From: Archangium violaceum
GTDB lineage: Bacteria; Myxococcota; Myxococcia; Myxococcales; Myxococcaceae
DNA: 64,000 nt
Reading direction: 5' to 3'
NCBI RefSeq assembly: GCF_016859125.1
Contig: NZ_CP069338.1
Coordinates: 2,480,001-2,544,000 of the forward strand
In this document: piece after piece, positions 53,854-63,677 of the stretch
Numbering within the stretch: the first letter of the stretch is position 1
Layout of the letters: every line of letters starts with the position of its first letter
Position numbers and translations under genes: made by a program
The notes under the pieces: model-generated
Told to the model about the DNA's origin: nothing
Database searches by the model: none
What the model saw: only the letters and a program-made list of their open reading frames with translations

Positions 53854-55893
53854 GTGTACCTGAGCTCCGTGTTCTCCGTGGGAAGCCTGCTCGGCTGCCT
53901 TCAATGCGCCGCGCAGCACATCAATGGCACTTTTCATCCCGGGCTCGTCCTGCTCTCCGTCACCATCGCCGTGGTGGCGTCCTACATGGCCCTGGACGTC
54001 TCGGGACGGGTCGTGGAGACCAGCGGCCCCGCGCGGCGCGCCATCCTGGCCAGCGGCGCCATGATGATGGGGGTGGGCATCTGGTCCATGCACTTCGTGG
54101 GCATGCTGGCCTTCCAGATGCCCATGCCGATGAGCTACGGACCCGGCCTCACCGCGTTGTCCATGGGGGCGGCCGTGCTGGGCTCCTGGGCGGCCCTGTT
54201 CGTGATCAGCCGCCACCAGGTCACCCGCCTCCAACTGCTGGCGAGTGGCACCTTCATGGGGCTGGCCATCAATGCCATGCACTACATCGGCATGGCCGGC
54301 ATGCGCATGGAGGCCACGATCCGGTACGACCCGTGGCTGTTCGCGCTCTCGGTGCTCATCGCCATTGGCGCGTCCGTGGCGGCCCTGTGGATGGCCTTCC
54401 TGCTCGAGCGGGAGCGCAACGCCTGGTCCTGGAAGAAGCTGGGCAGTGCGCTGCTCATGGGGGCGGCCATCGCCGGCATGCACTACACGGGCATGGCGGC
54501 CGCGAGCTTCATCCCCGCGCAGGTGCCACCCGGGTACAGCACCTCGGGCATGCGGATCGACGGGCTGGGCGCGGTGGCCATCGGCGTGGCCACGCTGGGC
54601 GGACTGGGACTGGCCCTGCTCGGCTCGCTGGTGGACATGGAGCAGCGGAGGACCCAACGCACGCTGGCGCTGCTCGCGGACGCCAGTGCCGTGCTGAGCC
54701 GCAGCCTCGACATCCCCACCATCACGGAGACGCTGGCGGAGCTGGTGGCCACGTCGGTGGGAGAGGGGTGCCTCGTGGACCTGTGCGAGGAGGGCGGGGC
54801 CAGCCTGCGCCGCGTGGCGGTGTGCTACCCGAGTCATCGCGATCAGGAGGAGCGCTACCAGGGCCTGCTCTACGCGAAGGACCCGGGCGCGCAGACTCCG
54901 CCGCAGCGGGTGGTGCGCACCGGCCAGCCCGAGCTGCTCACGCGCCTGTCGCGAGAGGATCTGGAGCGGCTGGCCCGATCGCCCGAATCCCTCACGCTGC
55001 CCAGGGACGCGAGGGCGCGCGGGATGCTCATCGTCCCGCTGCTCCACCGCGAGCGGGTGCTGGGCATCATCACCGTCTTCTCCCGGGAGCGGCCGCTGGA
55101 CGAGACCCACCGCGCGCTGGTGCAGGAGCTGGGACGGCGCGCGGGCAGCGCGGTGGAGAACGCCCGCCTCTACCACGAGGCGCAGGAGGCCATCCGCGTC
55201 CGCGACGAGTTCCTCTCCATCGCCTCGCACGAGCTGAACACGCCGCTCACGCCCCTGATGATGAACCTGCAGCGGCTGCACCGCACGGTGGCCAGTGGCG
55301 CGGGGGCGCAGGTGCTGTCGGACGAGCAACTGCTGCGGGTGGTGGACGTGGCGCAACGCCAGACGAAGCGGCTGGCGCGGCTGGTGGGTGAGTTGCTGGA
55401 CATCTCGCGCATCCGCCTGGGGCGTCTGGAGCTGCACCAGGAGCAGGTGGACCTGGGCAGCCTGGTACGCGACGTGGTGGAGCGGCTCGGAGACGAGCCG
55501 GCGTGGACCGGGAGCGGCATGCCCCGACTGCACGTGGAGGGGCCGGTGGTGGGGCTGTGGGACCGCTCACGGCTGGAGCAGGTGGTGGGCAACCTGTTGG
55601 CCAACGCGGGCCGGTACGGGCAGGGCAAGCCGGTGGACGTGACGGTGCGCGCCCACGATGGCGAGGCGTGGCTGGCGGTGAGGGACCGGGGCATCGGCAT
55701 CGAGCCCGAGGCGAGCAAGCGCATCTTCGAGCGCTTCGAGCGCGCGGCCTCGCGCAACTACGGCGGACTGGGGCTGGGGCTCTACATCGTGCGGCAGATC
55801 GTCGAGGCGCACGGTGGCACCATCGGCGTGGAGAGCGAGCTGGGCGTGGGCTCCACCTTCACGGTGAAGCTGCCCCGTTTCCAATCACACTGA
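53854..55893 (+). CDS. MHYT-domain GAF sensor histidine kinase
   Basis: 679 residues from GTG 53854 (start uncertain). Seven membrane segments form an MHYT sensor, with the repeated motifs MHFVGM, MHYIGM and MHYTGM proposed to bind copper and sense O2, CO or NO. A GAF domain follows (about 265-430), then HisKA with His in FLSIASHELNTPLTPLMMNL and HATPase with NLLANAGRYG, DRGIGIEPEA and GLGLGLYIVRQIV. No receiver. It signals probably to a separate regulator; the receiver at 52589 is close. Confidence 0.92.
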   Translation: MYLSSVFSVGSLLGCLQCAAQHINGTFHPGLVLLSVTIAVVASYMALDVSGRVVETSGPARRAILASGAMMMGVGIWSMHFVGMLAFQMPMPMSYGPGLTALSMGAAVLGSWAALFVISRHQVTRLQLLASGTFMGLAINAMHYIGMAGMRMEATIRYDPWLFALSVLIAIGASVAALWMAFLLERERNAWSWKKLGSALLMGAAIAGMHYTGMAAASFIPAQVPPGYSTSGMRIDGLGAVAIGVATLGGLGLALLGSLVDMEQRRTQRTLALLADASAVLSRSLDIPTITETLAELVATSVGEGCLVDLCEEGGASLRRVAVCYPSHRDQEERYQGLLYAKDPGAQTPPQRVVRTGQPELLTRLSREDLERLARSPESLTLPRDARARGMLIVPLLHRERVLGIITVFSRERPLDETHRALVQELGRRAGSAVENARLYHEAQEAIRVRDEFLSIASHELNTPLTPLMMNLQRLHRTVASGAGAQVLSDEQLLRVVDVAQRQTKRLARLVGELLDISRIRLGRLELHQEQVDLGSLVRDVVERLGDEPAWTGSGMPRLHVEGPVVGLWDRSRLEQVVGNLLANAGRYGQGKPVDVTVRAHDGEAWLAVRDRGIGIEPEASKRIFERFERAASRNYGGLGLGLYIVRQIVEAHGGTIGVESELGVGSTFTVKLPRFQSH

Positions 55894-56077
55894 GGACGGA
55901 CGGCCTCACGTTGGCATGTCCGCTTCCAGGCGGCTCCTCCGTTCAATCGCGGAGCTCCGGGAAGGAGCTACAGGCCCTCCCCCCCTCCCACCGAGCAGGG
56001 GACCAAGGTCACAAGGCAGCAACACGGAGCGTGCGTAGTTTCACCCCCGCACCACAACGCAGCACAGGAGGGGCTCC

Positions 56078-56638
56078 ATGCCTACACCGACTCTCACGAC
56101 CAGCGCTTACGTTCTCCACAACCTCGGTCTCGCCGCCGGCTTCGGTGGCTCTCTCTTCGGCCGGGTGGCCCTCAATCCGTCGGCGAAGCTCATCTCCGAC
56201 AAGCAGGACCGCGCGAAGATCGTCAACGCGGCGTGGAACGGCTACAACGTCATCAACGCCATCGGGCTCGGCTCCACCGCGCTCACCTGGTTCTTCGGCC
56301 GCTCCAAGATCAGCGGCCGCGCCATCTCCCCGGCCGCGCGCAAGCTGGTCATCGTGAAGGACTTCCTGATGGGCGCCACGCTCGTCAGCGGCCTGGTCAA
56401 CCTCATCGGAGGTGGATTCCTGGCCAAGCGCGCGCTCGGCGATGGCATCCCCATGGAGTCCGGCAGCAAGGCCTCGGATGAGGCTCCCGACGACGTGAAG
56501 AACACCACCAGGCTCGTCAACTGGCTGGGTGTCTTCAACCTCGCCTGCATGGCCGGCATCATCGGCGTGTCCACCTGCCTGGACAACACCGCGCAGAGCA
56601 GCAGCAAGTGGAAGCTGATCGCCAACGTCCTGCCGTAA
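56078..56638 (+). CDS. Membrane protein, unknown
   Basis: 186 residues, strong RBS AGGAGGGG. Three or four membrane segments: about residues 14-30, 52-70, 95-115 and 148-170. NAAWNGYNVINAIGLGSTAL and VIVKDFLMGATLVSGLVNLI are the clearest. No known function; conserved-looking and well coded. There are no near operon partners. Confidence 0.75.
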   Translation: MPTPTLTTSAYVLHNLGLAAGFGGSLFGRVALNPSAKLISDKQDRAKIVNAAWNGYNVINAIGLGSTALTWFFGRSKISGRAISPAARKLVIVKDFLMGATLVSGLVNLIGGGFLAKRALGDGIPMESGSKASDEAPDDVKNTTRLVNWLGVFNLACMAGIIGVSTCLDNTAQSSSKWKLIANVLP

Positions 56639-56821
56639 TCATCACGAAGGACGGTTTCATCACACGGCCTCCGCGCGCACTCCGCGAGCGGGGGCCGTCG
56701 TGTATCCAACGCCGCCGCGCAACCCGCCCCCGGGTACGAGCTGCTCGCATGTCCCCTCGCCCACTCCCCGCTCCCCGGTGGCCCGGGAGATGCACACCCT
56801 CCGCACCAAGGGAGGGGATGG

Positions 56822-58102
56822 ATGGGTTCGAGGGGACGGAGAGCGGTCCTGGTGTGTGCGTGGGCAATCCTCATGACCGCATGCGGGAGCGCGGTGGACA
56901 CAGGGGCCGAGGGCTTCCCAGTGCCAACCGACACGCCCGCGCCCGAGGGACAGGTGGAGGAAGCACTGCCCGAGGGAGGGCTCGAGGTGGCACCCGTGCG
57001 AGTGGAGGAGGACACGAGCGAGCCCCGATCGGTGCCGCCCATGTTCCAGCCGGGCTTCCACCACGCGCTGCGCTGGTCCCATAGCGCGAGCAACGTGACC
57101 TTCCGGCTGCGCGTGCCGGTGGGCCGGGCGGGGCAGAGGGTGCGGCTCGCGTTCCGTTCGGGAGATGGCTCGCTCGTGCTGCGCAAGGTGACCGTCGCCC
57201 GGGCGGGCCCGAATGGCTCCCTGGCCTCCGCGCCGGTGACGGTGACGTTCTCCGGCGGCGCGGGCTTCTCCGTGGGGGCGAGGACCCGCGTGGTGTCGGA
57301 CCCCGTCACCTTCCCCGTGGGCTTCCGTGACGAGCTGGCCGTGTCCTTCGAGGTGCAGGGCGCGCTGGCGGCGAGCGCCATCGAGACCCTGCCCGGCAGC
57401 TACGTGCGCTCGGGTGCCTACGCGAGCACCACGGGCGCCATCGGCGGCACGCCGTGGGCCCGCGCGGTGGGACTGGCCACGGTGGACGTCGAGGGCCCGC
57501 CCGCGCGCGCCTTCGTGGCCCTGGGGGACAGCATCACCGAGGGCTACATCACCGACCATGACGACACGCGGCTCGCCTGGCCCTCGGTGGCCGAGGCGCA
57601 GCTGGGCGTGCCCATCGTCAATGCGGGCGTCTCGGGCCAGGGCTTCTACGAGGAGTTGATGAACCTGGACCAGGAGGTGCTCGCGCTCGAGGGCATCACC
57701 GACTGCATCGTGCTGCTGGGCACCAATGACCTGAGCTCGCTGGAGCTGGCGGGGTTGCAGTCTCGAATGAGCACCCTCGTCTCGCGGCTGCAGCCCTTCT
57801 GCCGCACGTGGGTGGGGACGCTGCTGCCCAAGGAGAAGACAAATCAAGGCGACTACGAGGTGGTGAAGAGGGACCGACTGGCGATGAACGCGTGGATCCG
57901 CGCCACCTTCCCCGACATCGTCGACTTCGAGGCGGTGACGCGGCAGCCGGACAACGTGCACCTCTTCCTCGACGGGCTGGAGGTGGATGGCATCCACCCG
58001 AGCGCCGAGGGGCAGCGCGTCATGGCCAACGAGGTGGTACGCGTGCTGCGCGAGGCGGGCGTGCAACCGGAGAGCGGCGTGGAGCTCCCCACCGGGGAAT
58101 AG
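56822..58102 (+). CDS. SGNH/GDSL-family hydrolase lipoprotein
   Basis: 426 residues. Lipoprotein signal ends at AWAILMTAC. GDSL block I is VALGDSITEGY (Ser nucleophile), block III is LLGTNDLSSLEL (Asn), block V is DGIHPSAEGQRVM (Asp and His). The N-terminal half (about 60-220) is a beta domain common in exported GDSL esterases. It probably acts on a lipid or polysaccharide ester outside the inner membrane. Confidence 0.9.
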   Translation: MGSRGRRAVLVCAWAILMTACGSAVDTGAEGFPVPTDTPAPEGQVEEALPEGGLEVAPVRVEEDTSEPRSVPPMFQPGFHHALRWSHSASNVTFRLRVPVGRAGQRVRLAFRSGDGSLVLRKVTVARAGPNGSLASAPVTVTFSGGAGFSVGARTRVVSDPVTFPVGFRDELAVSFEVQGALAASAIETLPGSYVRSGAYASTTGAIGGTPWARAVGLATVDVEGPPARAFVALGDSITEGYITDHDDTRLAWPSVAEAQLGVPIVNAGVSGQGFYEELMNLDQEVLALEGITDCIVLLGTNDLSSLELAGLQSRMSTLVSRLQPFCRTWVGTLLPKEKTNQGDYEVVKRDRLAMNAWIRATFPDIVDFEAVTRQPDNVHLFLDGLEVDGIHPSAEGQRVMANEVVRVLREAGVQPESGVELPTGE

Positions 58103-58126
58103 CCCGGACACCGGTGACGGCCAGGT

Positions 58127-58170
58127 CACGTCCGTGAAATCGGACGTGCCTGCCCGGCCGGGTTTCGTTA
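58127..58170 (+). terminator. Hairpin after the GDSL hydrolase gene
   Basis: CACGTCCG, loop TGAAAT, CGGACGTG (8 bp, perfect), then a second CCCGGCCGGG palindrome and TTTCGTTATC. Likely terminator. Confidence 0.5.
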
Positions 58171-58207
58171 TCTCCTCAGGGCTGGGAGCCAGACCCCCGG
58201 GGGATGA

Positions 58208-59695
58208 TTGACGAGCACCTGGTACGACGCAGTGGTGGTGGGCGCTGGCTTTGGAGGACTGGCCACGGCGCTCGAGCTCACCCAGAGGGGCGCCCGCGTG
58301 GCGCTCTGCGAGACCCTCGACTATCCGGGAGGCTGTGCCAGCACCTTCCGCCGGCACGGCTATTCCTTCGAGGCCGGTGCCACCCTCTTCTCCGGGCTCG
58401 ACGAGCAGCAACTCTTCGGCCGCTGGGTGCGCCAGCTCGGCCTCGACGTGACGGTGGACTGGTTGGATCCACTGGTGGAGCTGCGCACGCCGGGCATGCG
58501 GCTGAACGTGTACCGGGACCGCGAGCGCCTGCTCGACCAGCTCCGCGCCTTCCCGGACGCCCCCGCCGACGCGCTGCGGAACTTCTTCGCGATGCAGCGG
58601 CAGGTGGCCGGCGCGTTGTGGTCCATCCTCGATGACCCGACGCTGCTACCACCGTTCGACCTGAGCGCGCTGCGGCGGCATGCCTCGCGCGTCATGAGCT
58701 ACACGCCCCTGGTGCGCTGGATGGGACGGCCCCTCGGTGCCGTGCTGGAGCGCTACGGGCTGCTGCGCTTCACGCCGCTGCGCACGTACCTGGACGCGCT
58801 CTGTCAAATCACCGTGCAGTGCGGCGCCACCGAGGCCGAGGCCCCCTTCGCGCTCGGCGCCATGGACTACTACTGGCGCGGCACCGGGCACGTGCGAGGA
58901 GGCATCGGCCAGCTGGCCAGCGCGCTCGCGGGCGCCATCACCTCTGGAGGCGGCGAGGTGCTGTACGCCAACCGGGTGAAGTCGCTCGAGCCCGTGCCGG
59001 GAGGCTGGCGGGTGTCGGCGCGCCGGGGCGAGCTGCTCGCGCGCCACGTGGTGGCCAACGTCCTGCCGCGGGGAATCACGCACCTGCTGGGCCTCCCACC
59101 CGAGCGCCTGCCCTCTCGCCTGAAGGAGCTCTCCGCGCGCGTGGAGGAGGGCTGGGGCGCGGTGATGCTGTACCTCGTGGCGCGGGCACCCGAGGGACAC
59201 TCCCCGAGCGCGCACCACCTGGAGCTGGTGCAGAACGAACAGGCGCCCTTCATCGAGGGCAACCACCTCTTCGCCTCGTTGAGCGGCGAGGCGGACATGG
59301 GCCGCGCGCCCGCGGGCCACCGCACCCTCACGGTGTCCACGCACGTCCCGCTGCGCTCGCTGACGGGGCGGCCCGAGGAGGAGCAGGCGCGCATCGTCTC
59401 CACCATCCAGGAGCGGATGCGGCAGGGTTTGAGGCGCCTGGCCCCGGAGTGGATGGAGAACGTGCAGCACGAGATGACGGCGTCGCCACGCACCTTCGAG
59501 CGCTTCACCCAGCGCGATGCGGGAGCGGTGGGCGGAGTGCCGCGCCGGGCAGGGCTGTACCACTACCGCACGCTGGGGCCGAAGCAGGTGATGAAGGGGT
59601 TGTGGCTCGTGGGGGACTCGGTGTTCCCGGGGCAGAGCACACTGGCCACCGCGCTCGGAGGCGTGCGCACCGCCGCGAGCATCGCGCGAGGCTGA
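58208..59695 (+). CDS. FAD-dependent oxidoreductase of the CrtI/phytoene desaturase family
   Basis: 495 residues from TTG 58208 (GGGGGA just upstream). The dinucleotide-binding motif VVVGAGFGGLATALELTQRG is followed by ETLDYPGGCASTFRRHGYSF, typical of the carotenoid desaturase/isomerase and retinol-saturase family. Near the C-terminus is GDSVFPGQSTLATALGGVRTA, the CrtI-type FAD-binding end. It could act on a carotenoid or related polyene. No other carotenoid genes are adjacent, though a photolyase, another light-linked gene, is convergent 9 bases away. Confidence 0.88.
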   Translation: MTSTWYDAVVVGAGFGGLATALELTQRGARVALCETLDYPGGCASTFRRHGYSFEAGATLFSGLDEQQLFGRWVRQLGLDVTVDWLDPLVELRTPGMRLNVYRDRERLLDQLRAFPDAPADALRNFFAMQRQVAGALWSILDDPTLLPPFDLSALRRHASRVMSYTPLVRWMGRPLGAVLERYGLLRFTPLRTYLDALCQITVQCGATEAEAPFALGAMDYYWRGTGHVRGGIGQLASALAGAITSGGGEVLYANRVKSLEPVPGGWRVSARRGELLARHVVANVLPRGITHLLGLPPERLPSRLKELSARVEEGWGAVMLYLVARAPEGHSPSAHHLELVQNEQAPFIEGNHLFASLSGEADMGRAPAGHRTLTVSTHVPLRSLTGRPEEEQARIVSTIQERMRQGLRRLAPEWMENVQHEMTASPRTFERFTQRDAGAVGGVPRRAGLYHYRTLGPKQVMKGLWLVGDSVFPGQSTLATALGGVRTAASIARG

Positions 59696-59704
59696 TGGGG
59701 GGTG

Positions 59705-61114
59705 TCAATCGCCCTCGAAGCGGACGCCCGCCGCCTTCGCCTCGGCGACGAGCCCGTCCACCTTCTCGAGATAGGCCTCCATGTCCGCCTTCCGTTCCAG
59801 GCCCCCCGAGGACATGTAACGCACGGTGCCGGGGATTTCGCGCTCACCCCAGGGCCGGTCGTGCAGACCGAACAGCCAGCCGAGGTTGGCGTAGGAGCTC
59901 GCGTCGCGTCCGTCCAGGAAGTACCGGTTGTTGAGCGCCATCGCCGTGCGGTGCGCGTGCTCGGGGGTGCTGCTCCATTCCAATATCTTCTTCCCCCAGT
60001 ACATGCGCAGGGCGTTGTGCATGTAGCCCGTGTAGCGCATCTCCCGCATGGCGGCGTTCCAGTACGGGTCATGCGTGCGAGCCCGCTCGAGTTGCTCCTG
60101 CGTGTACTGGTGGTGCCGCTCGTCGCTCCGGTGTTTGTCCAAGGTCTTCCAGGCCCACTCGGGCACGCACGCGAAGGAGTCGTAGTGGGGCGAGTACTCG
60201 GCGAAGTTCTGCGCGAGCTCGCGCCGGACGATGAGCTCCTCGAGGAAGCGCTCGCGCTGGGGGTCCGCCGCCTTGGCCTCGCGCGCGGCGAGCGCCACCT
60301 CCACCGGGCTCACCTGCCCGAAATGGAGGTACTTGCTCATGTGCGAGACGTGCGTCGTCTCCGGATGGGGCCGGCTCTCCTGGTACACGGGGAGGTGCTC
60401 GGTGATGAACTTGCGAAGGAGACGCTTCGCCTCGCTCGTGCCGTCCCGGAAGCGGTGGCTCACGGAGGGCACCGAGCGATCCAGGTCCAGCTTCGCCAGC
60501 ACCGCGTCGAGATCGTCCAGCTCGAGCCCCTTCACGCCGAGCCCCAGCGAGTCCGTCTTCAGCGGCGTGGGCGCGAGCTCGACCAGGTACGCGCTCCAGA
60601 GGCGGTGGATCTTCGGGCGGAGGGTGCGCGCGGCGTACTCGGCCTTGCCCGAGGCGGCCTCCACGGGCACCACCACATCGCCCTCAACCTGGATGACGGG
60701 GCAGGAGGCCTTGTCGGCCACCGTCTGACGCCACTGCTTCTGGTGCCGCAGGTAGCCCCGGTCACCCACCACGAGCGCCGCGTGCCGCGCGAGCTTCAGC
60801 GCCACCTCGTCCGGGCGACCGCGTTGGACCACGAGGGGAATCTTCCGGCGCGCGAGGGAGCGCCGCGTGTCCTGGAGCCCCTCCAGCATGAAGCGATAGT
60901 GGCGGACGTTGGCCTCGGGATAGCCATCCATGAGCCCGAAGCCCACGAGCAGCGGCAGCTTCGCCTCGTTGGCCCGCTGGATGGCGTACTCCAGCGCGGG
61001 GTTGAACTCCGCGCGCTGGCTCTGCTGCATCCAGTAGAGGACGTAGTCGCCGCCCTTCGCTTCGCGGGTGTTGAGCCTCTTGATGCGCCCTTCCTCGACC
61101 GTCCTGCTCGCCAT
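59705..61114 (-). CDS. Class II CPD photolyase
   Basis: 469 residues. Light-driven repair of cyclobutane pyrimidine dimers. The N-terminal Rossmann-like half has GGDYVLYWMQQSQRAEFNPA, and the FAD half has WSAYLVELAPTPLKTDSLG, then SKYLHFGQVSPVEVAL, RRELAQNFAEYSPHYDSF and the class II signature MRYTGYMHNALRMYWGKKI. LEWSSTPEHAHRTAMALNNRYF and DGRDASSYANLGWLFGLHD follow. Class II enzymes occur in myxobacteria. Confidence 0.95.
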   Translation of the reverse strand: MASRTVEEGRIKRLNTREAKGGDYVLYWMQQSQRAEFNPALEYAIQRANEAKLPLLVGFGLMDGYPEANVRHYRFMLEGLQDTRRSLARRKIPLVVQRGRPDEVALKLARHAALVVGDRGYLRHQKQWRQTVADKASCPVIQVEGDVVVPVEAASGKAEYAARTLRPKIHRLWSAYLVELAPTPLKTDSLGLGVKGLELDDLDAVLAKLDLDRSVPSVSHRFRDGTSEAKRLLRKFITEHLPVYQESRPHPETTHVSHMSKYLHFGQVSPVEVALAAREAKAADPQRERFLEELIVRRELAQNFAEYSPHYDSFACVPEWAWKTLDKHRSDERHHQYTQEQLERARTHDPYWNAAMREMRYTGYMHNALRMYWGKKILEWSSTPEHAHRTAMALNNRYFLDGRDASSYANLGWLFGLHDRPWGEREIPGTVRYMSSGGLERKADMEAYLEKVDGLVAEAKAAGVRFEGD

Positions 61115-61223
61115 GGAGCCCCTTCATAGGCGGTCCGCGCGCACCTGGGTACCCCACGGGAAGCGCAACCGAGGCACCAGGAGCCAGGGTCAGCTACGGT
61201 GGTCAGGACCAGGAGGAGTCCCC

Positions 61224-62573
61224 ATGAAGCCGTACTGCACGATCGTGTTGATGGCGCTCCTCGTCGGGTGTGGTACGGCCTCTCGGGTCGTGCGCCTGGA
61301 CACGGGCCAGGCCGCCCCCCTCGTCTTCACCCCGCGCGCTGGCACCGAGCCAGTGGGGTTGAACGACAACGAATTCGAGGAGGCCGTAGCGAAGCTTGCC
61401 CGAAACACGCGGCCCTCCACTCGGCCCCAGGAAGCCGCTCGGCGGCTGTTCGAGATGGATGCGCGGAGCGGTTCGTACACGTACGAGATACCTGGCCGCC
61501 GTATCACGCCGCTCGATTCGAGCGAACACCTGAAGGAGGAATCAACGGCGGCGGAAGTGGAGTTGACCCGCGCCTACTTTCGCTGGTGCGAGCGCACCGG
61601 CAGGCCCGGAGACTGTCTCCGCCTGCTGACGGAAAGCCATACCGTCTCCGGGGATGGCCGTTTCGCGCTGGCCATGGCCCTCGCCAGGGGGGTCGTGCTG
61701 GACGAGATGATGGAGGCGTTCAAGGACATGGCCGATCCCCACGCCATGGTGGCGGCGGTCCTCTGGACCTGGACCACGTACATGGTCCTCATCGCCATTC
61801 CCGACGTGACGATCTCCAAGGGCCTCGCCGCGGTGATGACCGCCACGCTCATTTCCTACGTAGGCATCGATACCTTCTGGGGCCTCGTCGTCGGCTTCAA
61901 GCGGTTGATGGACGAGGCGGATCGGGCATCCACGTTCACCGAGCTACGCGATGCGGGCGAGCGCTACGGCAGGGTCATGGGGCGCAACGCGGCACGAGCG
62001 TTCGCCATGCTGGCGATGGCGGCCATCGGCAACACGGCGCCGGGGCTGGCCGCGACGATGCCGAACCTGCCCGGCTCGAGACAAGCGGCGGTGCAGGCGG
62101 AGACGCAGATGGGTATCCGTCTCGCGGCGGTAGGGGACGTGGAGACGGTGGCAGTAAGCGCCGAGACCGTCACCATCGCGCTTGCGCCTGGTGCTGTCGC
62201 CGAAACGGCCCAGGCCATGAGCGGCACCGCCGCCAAGGTTCATCCGAACGGATTCAGGGCTTGGGGGTCGTACAGCGGATTCAAGAGGGCCATGGGCTCG
62301 GCGGGCCCAGGAAAAGAGTGGCACCACATTGTCGAGCAGACGCCAGGCAACGTGAAGCGATTCGGAGCTCAGGCCGTTCACAACACCGAGAACATCATCC
62401 CGTTGGACAAGGGCATCCACACCCGCATCAGCTCGCTCTACTCGTCCATCCGGCGTAGTATCACGGGCTCGGATAGGCTGACCGTGCGGCAGTGGTTGAG
62501 CACACAGTCGTACGAGTCCCAACGCGAGTTCGGGCTGCTGGCCATCGAGAACGTAACGAAGAGGTTCTGGTGA
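61224..62573 (+). CDS. SitA5-type polymorphic lipoprotein toxin, HNH-like nuclease tip
   Basis: 449 residues from ATG 61224, RBS AGGAGGAG. Lipoprotein signal ends at IVLMALLVGC. The carrier part (about 30-350) includes two membrane-like segments (AVLWTWTTYMVLIAIPDV; VMTATLISYVGIDTF) and resembles the SitA5 family of Myxococcus. The C-terminal toxin has EWHHIVEQTPGNVKRFGAQ and HNTENIIPLDKGIHTRIS, an HNH/AHH-like His-Asn-His nuclease. The immunity gene starts in the stop codon (TGATG). Sit toxins are passed to siblings by TraAB-dependent outer membrane exchange and kill those without immunity. Confidence 0.88.
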   Translation: MKPYCTIVLMALLVGCGTASRVVRLDTGQAAPLVFTPRAGTEPVGLNDNEFEEAVAKLARNTRPSTRPQEAARRLFEMDARSGSYTYEIPGRRITPLDSSEHLKEESTAAEVELTRAYFRWCERTGRPGDCLRLLTESHTVSGDGRFALAMALARGVVLDEMMEAFKDMADPHAMVAAVLWTWTTYMVLIAIPDVTISKGLAAVMTATLISYVGIDTFWGLVVGFKRLMDEADRASTFTELRDAGERYGRVMGRNAARAFAMLAMAAIGNTAPGLAATMPNLPGSRQAAVQAETQMGIRLAAVGDVETVAVSAETVTIALAPGAVAETAQAMSGTAAKVHPNGFRAWGSYSGFKRAMGSAGPGKEWHHIVEQTPGNVKRFGAQAVHNTENIIPLDKGIHTRISSLYSSIRRSITGSDRLTVRQWLSTQSYESQREFGLLAIENVTKRFW

Positions 62574-62923
62574 TGACGCTGGAGGAGCTTGTCGAACAGT
62601 TCGCGCAGAACGTGGCCGCGCAGACCGACGCCATCTGGCGGGGAGACGCCAAGACTGGAAACAAGCATGCCAGGAAGTACGGTGCCGCAGTCGATAAACT
62701 CCTGACCCACGGCGATTCCGGGCGTGATGCGCTACTCGTGCTGCTCAAACACGAGCGAATGGATGTGCGCGTCATGGCCGCCGCGCATCTGCTCCGCTAC
62801 AAGACGGCTGAGGCCAAAGCGGTTCTGGAGGAAGCCGCCAAAGGTCAGGGGCTCGTGCCCTTTGAAGCACAGCAGGCACTGAAGCGGTGGGAAGAAGGAA
62901 CCTGGGCCCTGGACCCAGGGTAG
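62573..62923 (+). CDS. SitI-type immunity protein, DUF2019
   Basis: 116 residues. Its ATG overlaps the toxin stop by one base. MTLEELVEQFAQNVAAQTDA, then DALLVLLKHERMDVRVMAAA and AVLEEAAKGQGLVPFEAQQA: HEAT-like helices of DUF2019. Cytoplasmic, predicted to bind and neutralise the nuclease of the upstream toxin. Sister DUF2019 proteins in Myxococcus serve this role with SitA toxins. Confidence 0.87.
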   Translation: MTLEELVEQFAQNVAAQTDAIWRGDAKTGNKHARKYGAAVDKLLTHGDSGRDALLVLLKHERMDVRVMAAAHLLRYKTAEAKAVLEEAAKGQGLVPFEAQQALKRWEEGTWALDPG

Positions 62924-62939
62924 CCACGCCCAGCGACTT

Positions 62940-63677
62940 TCATGGAGGAGCTTGCTCAACATCCAGGAAGCGGACCACCCAGTCCGCCGCGTCGCGGATG
63001 GCCTCGTCCCAGTCCGCGGGCCGCATCATGTGCCCAGACAGAGGAAACTCCCGGTAGCGCAGACGCTCGGGAGCCTGGGCGTACAGGGGCTCCAGCCGCG
63101 CGTGGAAGGTCCGCGCCAGGCTGGGATGCACCACCTCGTCCAGACCCGCCGTCTGGCTGAAGAGCGCCACGGGGAAGAAGCGCTCCAGATGGCGGTGAGG
63201 GCTCTCGGGCAGCGGAAGCGCCCACTCGGGTGAAGCGATCAGCGGAGCCGCCACACGCAACCGCCGGTCCACCAACAGGGCCCGGTAGCTGATGAACCCG
63301 CCCAGGGAGGCACCACTGATGCCCAGCCGCTCCGGGTGGGCCCCGAGCGCCACGAGCGCATCGAGCACCGCGGGCACCTCGTTCGCGGTTGCCTGGACCA
63401 CCTGGAGGAACTCCTCTTTCACTCGCGGGTTGTCGTGGGTGAAGCGAGCGCCAAAGTCGAGGTAACACCGCTCGCCATGCCCCACCACGTCGATGCCCAC
63501 CGCGAAGAGTCCCCGGTCCGCGAAGACTCCCAGCTCCCGCTCATTCACTTCCTTGGACCCACCGAGCCCATGGAAGAAGAGTACCGCGCCACGGCGCAGG
63601 GCGTCTTCGCGAGAACCCCGGTGGACGGCCAGGGCGGGGGCTCCCGCGAGGGACTTTCTCGAGGATTGGAGGCTCAT
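62940..63677 (-). CDS. Alpha/beta hydrolase
   Basis: 245 residues from ATG 63677 (GGGAG 7 bases upstream). Oxyanion strand VLFFHGLGGSKEVNERE, nucleophile elbow ISGASLGGFISYRALL, and a late His in FPLSGHMMRPADWDEAI. No signal peptide. Resembles YqiA/BAAT or dienelactone-type esterases; substrate unknown. Ends 16 bases from the immunity gene stop, convergent. Confidence 0.85.
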   Translation of the reverse strand: MSLQSSRKSLAGAPALAVHRGSREDALRRGAVLFFHGLGGSKEVNERELGVFADRGLFAVGIDVVGHGERCYLDFGARFTHDNPRVKEEFLQVVQATANEVPAVLDALVALGAHPERLGISGASLGGFISYRALLVDRRLRVAAPLIASPEWALPLPESPHRHLERFFPVALFSQTAGLDEVVHPSLARTFHARLEPLYAQAPERLRYREFPLSGHMMRPADWDEAIRDAADWVVRFLDVEQAPP

